A DNA stretch of 64,000 nt from an uncultured Bacteroidota bacterium (GTDB lineage Bacteria; Bacteroidota; Bacteroidia; Bacteroidales; UBA12481), in NCBI GenBank assembly GCA_903851365.1, contig CAINOB010000039.1:1-64000 (forward strand), read 5' to 3'. The notes under the pieces were generated by a model, which saw only the letters and a program-made list of their open reading frames with translations, was not told the origin of the DNA and did no database searches. Below are positions 34,737-44,579 of the stretch, piece after piece; within the stretch, counting starts at the first letter, position 1; every line of letters starts with the position of its first letter. Position numbers and translations under genes: made by a program.

Positions 34737-37700
34737 ATGTGTAAATTGAAATTATTGACCATTGTATTGCTTTTAAGTGCCGGAATTTCCGGGTTCACTC
34801 AAAGCAAGACCGAATCGAAGCCGGAGCCGGTCCGAAATGCTTTTCTTTCCCCACAGTTTGATGCAAAGCCCTGGGTTTATTGGTACTGGATGTACAGCAA
34901 TGTTACGAAAGAAGGGATCATTGAGGACATGAAAGGGTTTCATGAGGTAGGCATTGGTGGTGTTTTTCTGATGGATATCGGAAATCGAAAATCGGGAAAA
35001 CTTGTTAATCGAAGTGAGGAATGGTATGATTTGGTGAGAATTGCACTCACCGAAGCAAAAAAATGGGGCCTCCGGGTAAATTTTGCCAGTCCGGGCTGGT
35101 CATCCAGCGGCGGCCCCTGGGTAACCCCTGAGATGTCGATGAAGGAGCTGACCTGGTCGGAAGCCAGGGTTAACGGCAAAAACGAAGGGTCCCTGGTACT
35201 GCAAAAACCGTATCGTAACCTGGATTATTACCGTGACATCGCCGTTTTTGCCTTTCCATCACCAGCCGGCGACAACTGGATCCTTAAAGACCTGAAGCCG
35301 GCGATACAGGACACCACCGGAAAACCCATACCCAATAGTGCAAATCTGTTCGATCAGGATTTTAAAACCACCACAGCGATACCCGGAACCTTTGATATCG
35401 TATTCAATACCGACATTGAAGTAAGTTCTGTTTTACTGCGGGCATTATCATACAACTACTTTACAGCCAACATACTGGCGTGGAGCCAGAACGAAGGAAA
35501 ATTCATTGCGCTGGCCGATATCAAAGCGAACAATTCGGGTCCGTTTACTTCCCAAATCGGAGTAGCCTCTTTTTCCGCTACCCATTCAAACCGATTCAGG
35601 GTGGAAATCAAACCCTGCACCTTGGAAGAAATCGACCTGAGCGGAGGTTACCGCCTGACCGACTGGATTGAGAAAGCCGGCTGGGGAACACGAAATCTCT
35701 CACAATCGGCAAACATTGTTCTGAAAAATGGGCATCAGGCATCTGGAAAAGATATTATTCCATTGGATCGCTTGATCGACCTGACCGACAAATTGGATGC
35801 CGACGGAAAACTCAACTGGAAGGCACCTGAAGGTGATTGGACTGTTTTGCGCATCGGCTATACTACGAATGGAATTCATATCTACCCGCCACCTCTCGGC
35901 GGCGATGGACTGGAATGCGATAAACTGAGCAAGGAAGGGACTGTTTTCAACTATAATAATGCCATCAAACCCATTCTGGAAAAGATGGGCCCCGAGCTAA
36001 GTAAAGTTATCAGATCGCAGCATATCGATAGTTATGAAGCCAGCGGACAGAACTGGACGCAGGATTTTGCCAGTGAATTCAATGCCCGTTGCGGGTATGA
36101 TATCCGGAAATATCTACCGGCATTAACCGGCAGAATTATCGGCAGCGAATCAATCACAGAGAAATTTTTGTGGGATTTTCGCCATACCATCGGTGACCTG
36201 TTTGCCGAGAATCATTTCGGCAGTGCCGCAAAGGAAAGCCACAAAGACGGTCTGACTTTCTCAAATGAACCGTATGGCGGTCCGTTCGATTTTTTGAAAG
36301 CCGGTGCTGCAGCCGATTATCCCATGGATGAATTCTGGTTTCCGGCCACTCAGCCAAAAGAACGGAAACTGGTGCTGCCTGCAGTTAACACAGGCCATAC
36401 CAACAATAAAAGGATTATCGGGTCAGAGGCATTTACTTCAGAGTCTCCCTCCATCCGATGGAATGAGCATCCCTATATGATCAAGGCTACCGGTGATTAC
36501 GTTTTTTGTTCGGGAGTTAACCGTTTTACCTTTCATGTATCTGCACATCAGCCATTAATCGGCGAGCATACTGCCCCCGGTGTCACTTGTTTCGGGAATG
36601 GACTCCATTTCGATCGGAATAATACCTGGTGGAAACATGGCGCTAAAGAATACGTTGAATATATTACCCGTTGTCAATCACTTCTGCAACAGGGTGAACA
36701 TCTTGCCGATGTGTTGTATTTCCAGGGGAGCGATGCTCCTGCAGATATTAAGTGGCTGGATCCGCAAACACCGGTCGGTTATGATTTTGATGCATGCAGC
36801 GAGGATGTTCTTGTAAAACTTCAGGTCATCAATAATCAGCTGATTCTGCCCGGCGGTAAAAGCTACAAATATCTGGTTCTGCCTGCCAGTGGAAGGATGA
36901 CAACTGCCCTTCTCAAGAAAGTACTGGATCTTACAAAAACAGGAGCAACAATTATCGGTGCGCCAGCCGGCGACTCACCCGGATTGTCAGATGAAATTAA
37001 GAATGGCGGCACCTTGAGAGCTGACCTGTTTAAACAATTATGGGGCGATTCACCAGAGAACCAGGGAGAGAGACCAATCGGTAAAGGAAGAATAATCTGG
37101 GGCAAGGATTTCGCAAATATTCTTAGCAACGACAAGCTTATTCCCGATTTCAGCTATACTTCAAGCGCTGGTCTGCTGATCAATTTCATCCATCGATATA
37201 CAGAAACCGATGAAATATATTTTGTCGCAAATGGAACCCAAAATGCCGGATGGGCCAACTGCCGGTTCAGGATTGGCGGTATGGTGCCGGAATTTTACCA
37301 ACCTTATGACGGAACCATTGAGCCCTGCACAGAATATAAAACCATTGGCGGATACCTGGAAATACCTGTCTGGCTTGATCAGGCGGGCTCCGTTTTTGTG
37401 GTATTTCATAAATCAACCGGAAAGATTCCTGCCGAACTTTCAGCCAAACCTCTTGCGACAGAAGTAACTGTGCTTCAAGTTACCGGACCCTGGCAGCTGA
37501 CCTTTCCGAAGGGCTGGGGAGCTCCTGAGAAAATTGAATTTCCCAAACTGATCTCCTATACCGAACATCCGGATGATGGCATTAAGTATTTTTCGGGCAC
37601 TGCTGAATATCGGGCTGAGATCTCTATCCCGGAGAAATTCACCGGAAAAGGCAATCGGTACTGGCTTGATTTAGGACAGGTTGAAGTAATAGCGGAAGTC

Positions 37701-37961
37701 AGAATCAATGGAAAAGACATTGGGACCTTCTGGAAACCGCCTTTTAAAATCGATGTAACCTCTGCAATAAAAAGTGGCAACAATACTATTCAGATAGCCG
37801 TCACCAATTTATGGCCCAACAGGTTAATCGGAGATGAACAATATCCGGCTAATGATCCACGCAGGTTGACCCATACCACTTTCAGGGCATGGGGCAAGGA
37901 CGAGAGCTTGCTACCCTCGGGACTGCTTGGACCGGTAAGCCTGAAAATTTTTAATAAATGA
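34737..37961 (+). CDS. GH106 alpha-L-rhamnosidase-like enzyme
   Basis: This 1074-residue protein has a cleavable signal peptide (ending near GFTQS). It carries the GH106 pattern: PWVYWYWMYSNVT, IGGVFLMDIG, SPGWSSSGGPWVTPEMSM, then HIDSYEASGQNWTQDF, GSEAFTSESPS and a C-terminal jelly roll (VRINGKDIGTFWKPPF, AVTNLWPNRLIGDE). It is a paralogue of the protein at 22097-25108. A stretch near residues 205-290 (VSSVLLRALSYNYFTANILA) may be an inserted beta-sandwich that the shorter paralogue lacks. In an operon with galactosidase-like and cellulase-like genes it probably trims rhamnose from a branched plant or algal glycan. Confidence 0.9.
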   Translation: MCKLKLLTIVLLLSAGISGFTQSKTESKPEPVRNAFLSPQFDAKPWVYWYWMYSNVTKEGIIEDMKGFHEVGIGGVFLMDIGNRKSGKLVNRSEEWYDLVRIALTEAKKWGLRVNFASPGWSSSGGPWVTPEMSMKELTWSEARVNGKNEGSLVLQKPYRNLDYYRDIAVFAFPSPAGDNWILKDLKPAIQDTTGKPIPNSANLFDQDFKTTTAIPGTFDIVFNTDIEVSSVLLRALSYNYFTANILAWSQNEGKFIALADIKANNSGPFTSQIGVASFSATHSNRFRVEIKPCTLEEIDLSGGYRLTDWIEKAGWGTRNLSQSANIVLKNGHQASGKDIIPLDRLIDLTDKLDADGKLNWKAPEGDWTVLRIGYTTNGIHIYPPPLGGDGLECDKLSKEGTVFNYNNAIKPILEKMGPELSKVIRSQHIDSYEASGQNWTQDFASEFNARCGYDIRKYLPALTGRIIGSESITEKFLWDFRHTIGDLFAENHFGSAAKESHKDGLTFSNEPYGGPFDFLKAGAAADYPMDEFWFPATQPKERKLVLPAVNTGHTNNKRIIGSEAFTSESPSIRWNEHPYMIKATGDYVFCSGVNRFTFHVSAHQPLIGEHTAPGVTCFGNGLHFDRNNTWWKHGAKEYVEYITRCQSLLQQGEHLADVLYFQGSDAPADIKWLDPQTPVGYDFDACSEDVLVKLQVINNQLILPGGKSYKYLVLPASGRMTTALLKKVLDLTKTGATIIGAPAGDSPGLSDEIKNGGTLRADLFKQLWGDSPENQGERPIGKGRIIWGKDFANILSNDKLIPDFSYTSSAGLLINFIHRYTETDEIYFVANGTQNAGWANCRFRIGGMVPEFYQPYDGTIEPCTEYKTIGGYLEIPVWLDQAGSVFVVFHKSTGKIPAELSAKPLATEVTVLQVTGPWQLTFPKGWGAPEKIEFPKLISYTEHPDDGIKYFSGTAEYRAEISIPEKFTGKGNRYWLDLGQVEVIAEVRINGKDIGTFWKPPFKIDVTSAIKSGNNTIQIAVTNLWPNRLIGDEQYPANDPRRLTHTTFRAWGKDESLLPSGLLGPVSLKIFNK

Positions 37962-40252
37962 AAATGAAATCAGCCAGAAAAATTGGTCAGGGTACGCATC
38001 GTAGAAACGCATATATGCATCTCTGTTTAATGCTGATCGCTGCTTCAATCAGCTTTAATGCTGCTGCCCAAAAAACAAAATTGAACGACTATAATGTTAT
38101 CTGGGCCACCCCGGGCCTGAATTCACAAGGTTCAATACCACTCGGCAATGGGGATATCGGGATAAACGTTTGGGTGGAAAGGAATGGTGACCTATTGTTT
38201 TATCTGTCAAAAACTGATGCCTGGAGCGAGAATGGGCAATTATTAAAATTGGGAAAAATCAGGATAACGCTCACTCCCAAACCACTGGTTGACAAATCAT
38301 TTCTACAGACACTAAAATTGCAGCAAGGGGAGATCCTGGTAAACTATGGCAAAACCGCAATCAGGTTATGGGTCGACGCCAACCATCCTGTAGTTCAGGT
38401 GGAAATTGCCGGTAAAACGGCGGTTGATGCCCGGGTTTCCATCGAACCGTGGCGAATAAAACATCGCCCCATCACGGGGAAGGAATCACGGGTTGTATGG
38501 GGAATCGGAGAATCGGCTTACGACCCGAGCTGCGCTGGTCCAATATACCAGGAACCCGATACCCTGGTTGCCGGCAATCCTGATAAGGTCATCTGGTTCC
38601 ATCATAACTCCTATTCCATTTGGAAAGAAAACCTCGAACTGGAATCCCTTGGAGATCTTGCGAAAACAGAACAGGATCCCTTGCTGAACCGGAATTTCGG
38701 AGCACTTATTCAAGCAAGAGGAATGGTCAGCAAATCAGATACCGTCCTCGTAACTACTAAACCATCAAAGCAAATCCTGATTAGCATCTGTTCCCTCACC
38801 AGCATAGGATCATCTGACTCATGGAAGAATTCACTCCTGAAAACAGCCGCTCAGATCAGCAGCATACCGGTGAAGTCGAGAAAGGCGGATCATGATAAAT
38901 GGTGGCAACAATTCTGGGACAGGAATTACATTTTCATTTCATCAAAAGATCAGACTAGCCGGAAGGAGGCTGAGATTGTTACTCAAGGATATATTCTCCA
39001 GCGATTTGTAAATGCATGTGGTGGTCGGGGCAATTCACCGATCAAGTTTAATGGGACTATTTTTACGGTTGATACCTATGACAGGGAAGGTGAATTTAAT
39101 GGTTTTGATGCTGATTTCCGGCAGTGGGGTGGCTGTTACTGGTGGCAAAATACCCGGCTTCCCTACTGGACAATGTTGATTTCAGGGGATTACGATATGA
39201 TGGAGCCCTTATTTAATATGTACTTCAGCAGTCTGCCACTCCGGAAACTGGCAACAAAAAAGTACTACGGTCATGAAGGGGCTTTTTATCCGGAAACCAT
39301 GAATTTCTGGGGTACTCATGCCAATGGAGATTATGGCTGCGACCGGAATGGAAAGCCTGCCGGATATACAAATAATCCCTACATCAGGTATTATTGGCAG
39401 GGTGGCCTGGAAATGTCGCTCATGATGCTTGATTATTACTCCTTTACCCTTAATCAGAATTTTGCAGGTAAAACCCTGGTTCCTTTTGTTTCGGAGATAC
39501 TTACATTTTACAACCAGCATTGGAAACGTGGCGATGACGGTAAAATTCTTTTTTCTCCGGCCATGTCACTCGAAACTTTTCACCGGGCGGTAAACCCTTT
39601 GCCTGAGATTGTCGGAATCCGGAAAGTGGCAGAAAAGATGCTTGCATTACCGGAACGGCTGACGAGTGAAGCACAGCGTAAACAATGGGCTCAATTGATC
39701 CGGGATCTGCCGGAGGTACCTCTCAGGTTGGTTAACAATGAGACTGTTATTGCTCCGGCCAAGGAGTTTTACGAAAAAGCCAATGTGGAGAACCCTGAAC
39801 TTTATGCAATTTTCCCCTACCGTACTTATGGTATCGGCAAACCGGACCTCGAATTGGCAAAAAGGACTTTTGCAGCCAGGGTGCAAAAAGAGAATGGCGG
39901 CTGGCAGCAAAATTCCATCCAGGCTGCCTGCCTTGGATTGACAAATGAAGTTCGGCGTATGGTGGTGGAAAGTTTCTCCACCTGGGATCGAAATTTTCGT
40001 TTTCCAGCCTTCTGGGGACCCAACTACGACTGGACACCGGATCAGGATCACGGGAATGTGGCTATGATAGCATTACAACGGATGTTGATTCAATATGAAA
40101 ATGATAAAGTTCAGATGGTTCCTGCCTGGCCCAAAGACTGGGATGTGCATTTTAAGCTGAATGGTCCAGGAAACACAATCATACAGGGAACCTATTCGAA
40201 TGGTAAAATCCAGAAAGTAAATACGAATCGAAATCCCGTCCATGAAAAATAA
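37958..40252 (+). CDS. DUF5703-containing six-hairpin glycosidase-like protein
   Basis: This 764-residue protein overlaps the GH106 gene by four bases. The signal peptide is either long (from the first Met) or begins at MHLCLMLIAASISFNAAAQ, about residue 20. The mature protein opens NDYNVIWATPGLNSQGSIPL, GNGDIGINVWVE and LLFYLSKTDAWSE, typical of DUF5703, an N-terminal beta-sandwich. A helical (alpha/alpha)6-like domain with NTRLPYWTMLISGDYDMMEP and CYWW follows. The layout is that of GH95-like fucosidases, though the family has no reaction I can name with confidence. It overlaps the next gene by 11 bases. Confidence 0.75.
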   Translation: MKMKSARKIGQGTHRRNAYMHLCLMLIAASISFNAAAQKTKLNDYNVIWATPGLNSQGSIPLGNGDIGINVWVERNGDLLFYLSKTDAWSENGQLLKLGKIRITLTPKPLVDKSFLQTLKLQQGEILVNYGKTAIRLWVDANHPVVQVEIAGKTAVDARVSIEPWRIKHRPITGKESRVVWGIGESAYDPSCAGPIYQEPDTLVAGNPDKVIWFHHNSYSIWKENLELESLGDLAKTEQDPLLNRNFGALIQARGMVSKSDTVLVTTKPSKQILISICSLTSIGSSDSWKNSLLKTAAQISSIPVKSRKADHDKWWQQFWDRNYIFISSKDQTSRKEAEIVTQGYILQRFVNACGGRGNSPIKFNGTIFTVDTYDREGEFNGFDADFRQWGGCYWWQNTRLPYWTMLISGDYDMMEPLFNMYFSSLPLRKLATKKYYGHEGAFYPETMNFWGTHANGDYGCDRNGKPAGYTNNPYIRYYWQGGLEMSLMMLDYYSFTLNQNFAGKTLVPFVSEILTFYNQHWKRGDDGKILFSPAMSLETFHRAVNPLPEIVGIRKVAEKMLALPERLTSEAQRKQWAQLIRDLPEVPLRLVNNETVIAPAKEFYEKANVENPELYAIFPYRTYGIGKPDLELAKRTFAARVQKENGGWQQNSIQAACLGLTNEVRRMVVESFSTWDRNFRFPAFWGPNYDWTPDQDHGNVAMIALQRMLIQYENDKVQMVPAWPKDWDVHFKLNGPGNTIIQGTYSNGKIQKVNTNRNPVHEK

Positions 40253-41336
40253 TATAGGTTGGTCGGTGGAACTGGAAAATAAACCTGATTTTGATAGCTG
40301 CATGGACAGGATTTATGCATGGTATCATCAGGAAATTCTTGACCGGGCACCCATTCGCTTTTCAGCTCACAATTCGGAGTACAGTGATAGTTTCGATTTA
40401 CCAGGATACTCATGGAAAACATTGAAGGAACGGTGGTGGAATACCGAATATCAGATTGAACTATTCGAATACCAGCTTAAGCATTCAACATTTAATGCAG
40501 AAACTTTTCCCGTTTTCTGGCCCAATCTTGGACCCGAAGTTTTTACGGCATTCTACGGTGTTGAGCTCGAATACAAGGAAGTTACTTCTTATGCAATACC
40601 ATCGATCAGCGATTGGAGCCAGCTCGATACTATCAGGCTTGATTTTAATAATCCGTATTTCCGGAAGCTTGAGGAGATGACCCGCGAAGCGCTAAACAGA
40701 TGCAAAGGAAAATACCTCGTTGGGTACACCGATATTCATGCCGGAATTGATTGTGCAGCAGCATTCAGGGATCCACAGCAGTTTTGTCTTGATCTACTGC
40801 TGGAACCTGAAATGGCAGAAAGATTGATTGAAATATCATCGCGTGACTTTCATCCAGTTTATAATCGTTTCGATACGCTCCTCAAGTTGCACCATCAGCC
40901 TTCGGTCACCTGGATGGGTATTCCTTCTTTTGGTAAGATGCATATCCCGGGTTGCGATTTTGCCTCGATGCTGTCACCGGAATTTTTCGACAGGTTTGTG
41001 ATGCCATCAATCAGGAAAGAGATCGCACCCATGACCCACAATGTTTTTCATGTTGATGGGAAAGGCGTTGCCCGGCATCTCGATAAAATCCTGGAACTGC
41101 CTGAAGTCAATGCCATTCAGTGGGTTCAGGGCATGGGTCTCGATGCCCCTATCATGCAGTGGGTCCCTCTGATCAAGAAAGTGCAGGCTGCGGGTAAATC
41201 ATTGGTGATTGACCTTCAGATTTATGAACTTGAAGAGTTTATGAACGAGGTCCGGCCCGAAGGAATATTGCTTTGCATCAATGCAGATATTAATACACAA
41301 AAGGATATTATCAGGAAAGTCCTGAAATGGAAATAG
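40242..41336 (+). CDS. Uroporphyrinogen-decarboxylase-like (URO-D superfamily) protein
   Basis: This 364-residue protein has no signal peptide and should be cytoplasmic, unlike its neighbours. It resembles the URO-D/MtaA superfamily, with LVGYTDIHAGIDCAAAFRDP, FVMPSIRKEIAPM, HNVFHVDGKGVARHLDKIL and AIQWVQGMGLDAP. In MtaA-type methyltransferases an H-x-C...C set binds zinc; here the place of H-x-C is H-x-D (FHVDG), while a later Cys is present (ILLCINA). It is therefore probably not a standard corrinoid methyltransferase, and not a haem enzyme either. Members of this subgroup often sit in sugar-degradation operons. The role is unknown; methyl transfer from a methylated sugar is one guess. Confidence 0.7.
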   Translation: MKNNIGWSVELENKPDFDSCMDRIYAWYHQEILDRAPIRFSAHNSEYSDSFDLPGYSWKTLKERWWNTEYQIELFEYQLKHSTFNAETFPVFWPNLGPEVFTAFYGVELEYKEVTSYAIPSISDWSQLDTIRLDFNNPYFRKLEEMTREALNRCKGKYLVGYTDIHAGIDCAAAFRDPQQFCLDLLLEPEMAERLIEISSRDFHPVYNRFDTLLKLHHQPSVTWMGIPSFGKMHIPGCDFASMLSPEFFDRFVMPSIRKEIAPMTHNVFHVDGKGVARHLDKILELPEVNAIQWVQGMGLDAPIMQWVPLIKKVQAAGKSLVIDLQIYELEEFMNEVRPEGILLCINADINTQKDIIRKVLKWK

Positions 41337-41384
41337 AACTTGAATCTCAACCTTTTTCCTACCTTGGTCTCACTATTTGACTTT

Positions 41385-44348
41385 ATGAGTCCGAAAGCAT
41401 TTTACAGGCTATTCCTTACAACAATCCCTGTCAGGGTGCTGGCTGGGATTGTCCTGGCTTTGATTTCGACTGCTGCTTTTGGTCAGGTCAAAAACATGGG
41501 GACCCCACATATCATAAATTATCCCAAAAAAGACTATAAAGCTGCTACTCAAAACTGGTGCATAACGCAGGATAACAGAGGCATCATGTATTTTGGAAAT
41601 AATGATGGCGTACTCGAATTTGATGGAAAACGCTGGCGACTGCATGCCCTACCAGATCGTTTTATGTATCGCGCAGTTTTTGTAGCACTCGATGGTACGA
41701 TCTATGTTGGTCTGTCCAACGATTTCGGTTATTTGAAGCCGAACGAAAAGGGCATTCTGACCTATCAATCCATCTCCAGGAATTTCCCTCAATTGGCCGT
41801 GAGTTTTAACGATATCTGGAGAATCTTTGAGACTGCTGATGGAATTTATTTCCAGTCCAAGAATAAAATATTCCTCTATCACAATAATAATCTTGATGTT
41901 ATTCTGCCTGATAAGGAATTTAATTTTCTGCATAAGGTAAACAAGCGGCTATACACCTCTGAACGGCATATCGGACTAATCGCAATCAATGGCCTTTCTG
42001 CAGTACGGGCACCGGGCGGGGAGATTTTTATCGGGAAGAATATTGAAACCATTGTTCCATTCGACGAAAGCCGCATGATTATCGGCACAGCAAAAAATGG
42101 ACTTTACCTGTACGATGGAAAAACAGCAGTTCCCTGGGCCAGTGAAGCTTCAGCGTTCCTATCTGAGAACTTTATCTTTTGCGGCACACAGATCAATAAA
42201 AAATATTTTGCCTTCGGAACAATCCTGAACGGTGTGCTGATCATCGATAAAAATGGCCGGCCTATACAGCACATCAATCAGGACAAGGGACTTCAGAACA
42301 ACACCGTCCTAAGCATTTTTGCAGATCGGGATAATAACCTCTGGCTCGGACTCGATCAGGGAATAACTTTTATTGAGGTCAACTCACCAATAACTTACTA
42401 CAGTTACGGGAAATCCTTACCCGGAACCGGCTATTGCTCCATCATCGCCAACGGAAATATCTATGCCGGAACCAATCAGGGTCTTTTCATGAAAAAGTGG
42501 ACCGAATATGAAGATCCGCTCAGTACCGACGATAAATTTAGCCTGGTACGTGGAACACAGGGACAAGTTTGGTCGCTTCGTGTAGTTGATAATATTCTGT
42601 TCTGCGGTCACAATTTGGGAACTTATATCATTAATGGGAATTCATCAGACCAGATTTCAGATATCGCCGGCGGTTGGGATTATCAGAAATGGAAATCCCC
42701 GGACGACATTATTGTGGAAGGAACCTATACCGGTATTTCCGTTTACAGTAAGGAAAAAGGAAAATGGACGTTCGACCATACCCTCTCTGGATTTAGCGAA
42801 AGCACAAGGTTTTATACTGAGGATACCGACGGATCTATCTGGGTCGGCCATGGTGATCTGGGAATTTTCAGAGTGGTTCCCGATAATACCCTGACTGCTG
42901 CCAAACAGGTAAGAGTTTATAATGAATCCGACGGACTCCCTTCGCGCTATAAGAATTCAGTATACAAAATTGATAATCAGATCCTGTTTACAACAAGTGC
43001 AGGGATCTACCGATATAATAAACAAACTGATTCATTTGTTCAGGATGCCATTTATGCCAATCTGCTGGGTACCGAACAGATCAACTCCCTGTTTGAAGAC
43101 AGCGAAGGGAATATCTGGTTTTTCAAACCCAATGAAGTAGGTATCATCCATACCGGAGGAGGAGGTGTAAAAACAGTTGAAAAGCGACCTTTTAATCCAT
43201 TGATCACATTAACTAAAAGAGGATTTGAACATGTAAATGTTATTGATGAGTCTAATATTTTCATCTCCTGCGAAGAGGGTTTTGCTCATTACGACCCTTC
43301 ATTTCCAGTTAAATATCCGGAATCTCGCGAATGCTATATACGCTCGGTTACCGGAACCGGAGATACGACCTTAACCTTTTTTGGAGGGGTATTTACTGAT
43401 AAAAAGGGAGTGGCCAGATTGAACCAGGATCCTGATATCCCTATCCATATTCCCTTTGCCTATCATAACCTCAGGTTTGAATTTTCAGTGCCCCTTTTCG
43501 ATGATCCTGAAGAATTGCTCTACAGTTATCAGTTGGTTGGATATGACGACGGTCAAAGTAAATGGTCGATGCAAGGTGCAAAGGAATATACAGGATTACA
43601 CGAAGGCACTTATATATTCAAGGTCAAGGGAAAAAGTATTTACAACATCGAAACCCCGGAGGCCATTCTCAGGTTTCGGATTCTGCCTCCATGGTACCGT
43701 AGCGTTGTTGCCCTCATCCTTTACATTTTAACAGCTTTCCTTTTGATAGGTTATTCGGTTAAAATGGTGATTTTTAAAATCCGCCACGATAAAAAAAGCA
43801 TCGCCCTGAAACATGAGAGGGATATCACCGAGGCAAGAAATCAACTCGCCGAAGAATCTCTGGAAGCTGAAAAACGGATGGCTATGCTCGAAAAGGAGAA
43901 ACTGGAAGCTGAAGTGTCGCATAAGAACAAACAATTGGCCAACTCAGTTTCAGGACTCCTTAAAAAGAACGAATTCCTGATCCAATTGAAAGAGGAGATC
44001 GTTAAAATCGCCGAAAAAACATCAAACCCTGTTGCTGAAGAGAAATTAAGAAAGATTCTGAACAGCGTGGATGACAATCTTGAAGTCGATAATGATTACG
44101 AACAATTTGAAGATCATTTCGATGCAGTTCACGACAATTTTCTGAAAACCCTGAAAGGACAATTCCCCCAGCTTACACCAAAAGATCTACGTTTGTGCGC
44201 ATATCTGCGTATGAACCTCAGCACCAAGGAGATCGCTCCTTTAATGAATATCTCTCCGCGTGGAGTGGAAATCAGCAGATATCGACTTCGAAAAAAGATG
44301 AATCTGACTCATGATGCAAATCTGATCGATTTTATGCTAAAGATTTGA
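41385..44348 (+). CDS. Membrane-spanning Reg_prop/Y_Y_Y sensor with LuxR-type output
   Basis: The frame opens at a TTG (41340); I choose the ATG at 41385, which gives a clear signal sequence and 987 residues. A large periplasmic part carries repeated beta-propeller motifs (RGIMYFGNNDGVLEFDG, DNNLWLGLDQGITFIE, DGSIWVGHGDLGIFRV, EGNIWFFKPNEVGII) and a Y_Y_Y domain (ELLYSYQLVGYDDGQSKWS). A transmembrane helix (SVVALILYILTAFLLIGYSV) follows, then a coiled coil and a C-terminal LuxR-type helix-turn-helix (LTPKDLRLCAYLRMNLSTKE, GVEISRYRLRKKM). There is no histidine kinase or receiver. It probably senses an oligosaccharide in the periplasm and acts on the susC promoter 230 bp downstream. Confidence 0.88.
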   Translation: MSPKAFYRLFLTTIPVRVLAGIVLALISTAAFGQVKNMGTPHIINYPKKDYKAATQNWCITQDNRGIMYFGNNDGVLEFDGKRWRLHALPDRFMYRAVFVALDGTIYVGLSNDFGYLKPNEKGILTYQSISRNFPQLAVSFNDIWRIFETADGIYFQSKNKIFLYHNNNLDVILPDKEFNFLHKVNKRLYTSERHIGLIAINGLSAVRAPGGEIFIGKNIETIVPFDESRMIIGTAKNGLYLYDGKTAVPWASEASAFLSENFIFCGTQINKKYFAFGTILNGVLIIDKNGRPIQHINQDKGLQNNTVLSIFADRDNNLWLGLDQGITFIEVNSPITYYSYGKSLPGTGYCSIIANGNIYAGTNQGLFMKKWTEYEDPLSTDDKFSLVRGTQGQVWSLRVVDNILFCGHNLGTYIINGNSSDQISDIAGGWDYQKWKSPDDIIVEGTYTGISVYSKEKGKWTFDHTLSGFSESTRFYTEDTDGSIWVGHGDLGIFRVVPDNTLTAAKQVRVYNESDGLPSRYKNSVYKIDNQILFTTSAGIYRYNKQTDSFVQDAIYANLLGTEQINSLFEDSEGNIWFFKPNEVGIIHTGGGGVKTVEKRPFNPLITLTKRGFEHVNVIDESNIFISCEEGFAHYDPSFPVKYPESRECYIRSVTGTGDTTLTFFGGVFTDKKGVARLNQDPDIPIHIPFAYHNLRFEFSVPLFDDPEELLYSYQLVGYDDGQSKWSMQGAKEYTGLHEGTYIFKVKGKSIYNIETPEAILRFRILPPWYRSVVALILYILTAFLLIGYSVKMVIFKIRHDKKSIALKHERDITEARNQLAEESLEAEKRMAMLEKEKLEAEVSHKNKQLANSVSGLLKKNEFLIQLKEEIVKIAEKTSNPVAEEKLRKILNSVDDNLEVDNDYEQFEDHFDAVHDNFLKTLKGQFPQLTPKDLRLCAYLRMNLSTKEIAPLMNISPRGVEISRYRLRKKMNLTHDANLIDFMLKI

Positions 44349-44393
44349 TTATTTGCTTTTTACCAACATTCTTCTCTGATCCTCAATTTCCCC

Positions 44394-44426
44394 TGATGTA
44401 GTATTGATGTAGTCAGGATGTGACCG
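44394..44426 (+). promoter_or_regulatory. Three 11-bp direct repeats upstream of susC promoter
   Basis: TGATGTAGTAT (44394-44404), TGATGTAGTCA (44405-44415) and GGATGTGACCG (44416-44426) follow without gaps. The GATGT core recurs exactly every 11 bp, one helical turn. The array ends 14 bp before the -33 box of the susC promoter. This is the layout of an activator site, and the LuxR-type regulator encoded just upstream is the natural candidate to bind it. Confidence 0.55.
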
Positions 44427-44440
44427 TTATGTGTTTTTCC

Positions 44441-44473
44441 TTTGATCAGGCCAAATATATAGTCGTAGTTTTA
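44441..44473 (+). promoter_or_regulatory. Promoter of the susC operon (Bacteroidota type)
   Basis: TTTG at 44441-44444 and TAGTTTTA at 44466-44473 are separated by 21 bp, in agreement with the Bacteroidota consensus TTTG / TAnnTTTG. The start codon of susC is about 105 bp downstream, leaving a leader of roughly 100 nt. Confidence 0.65.
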
Positions 44474-44579
44474 CATTAGCCGTTAAGCGGGTTGTTCATA
44501 CCAATAAGTGAGCAATATTCGCCTATAACTGCGCCTATGAAAATTACTTAACTATTTATTATAACCTAATGCTAGTTTT

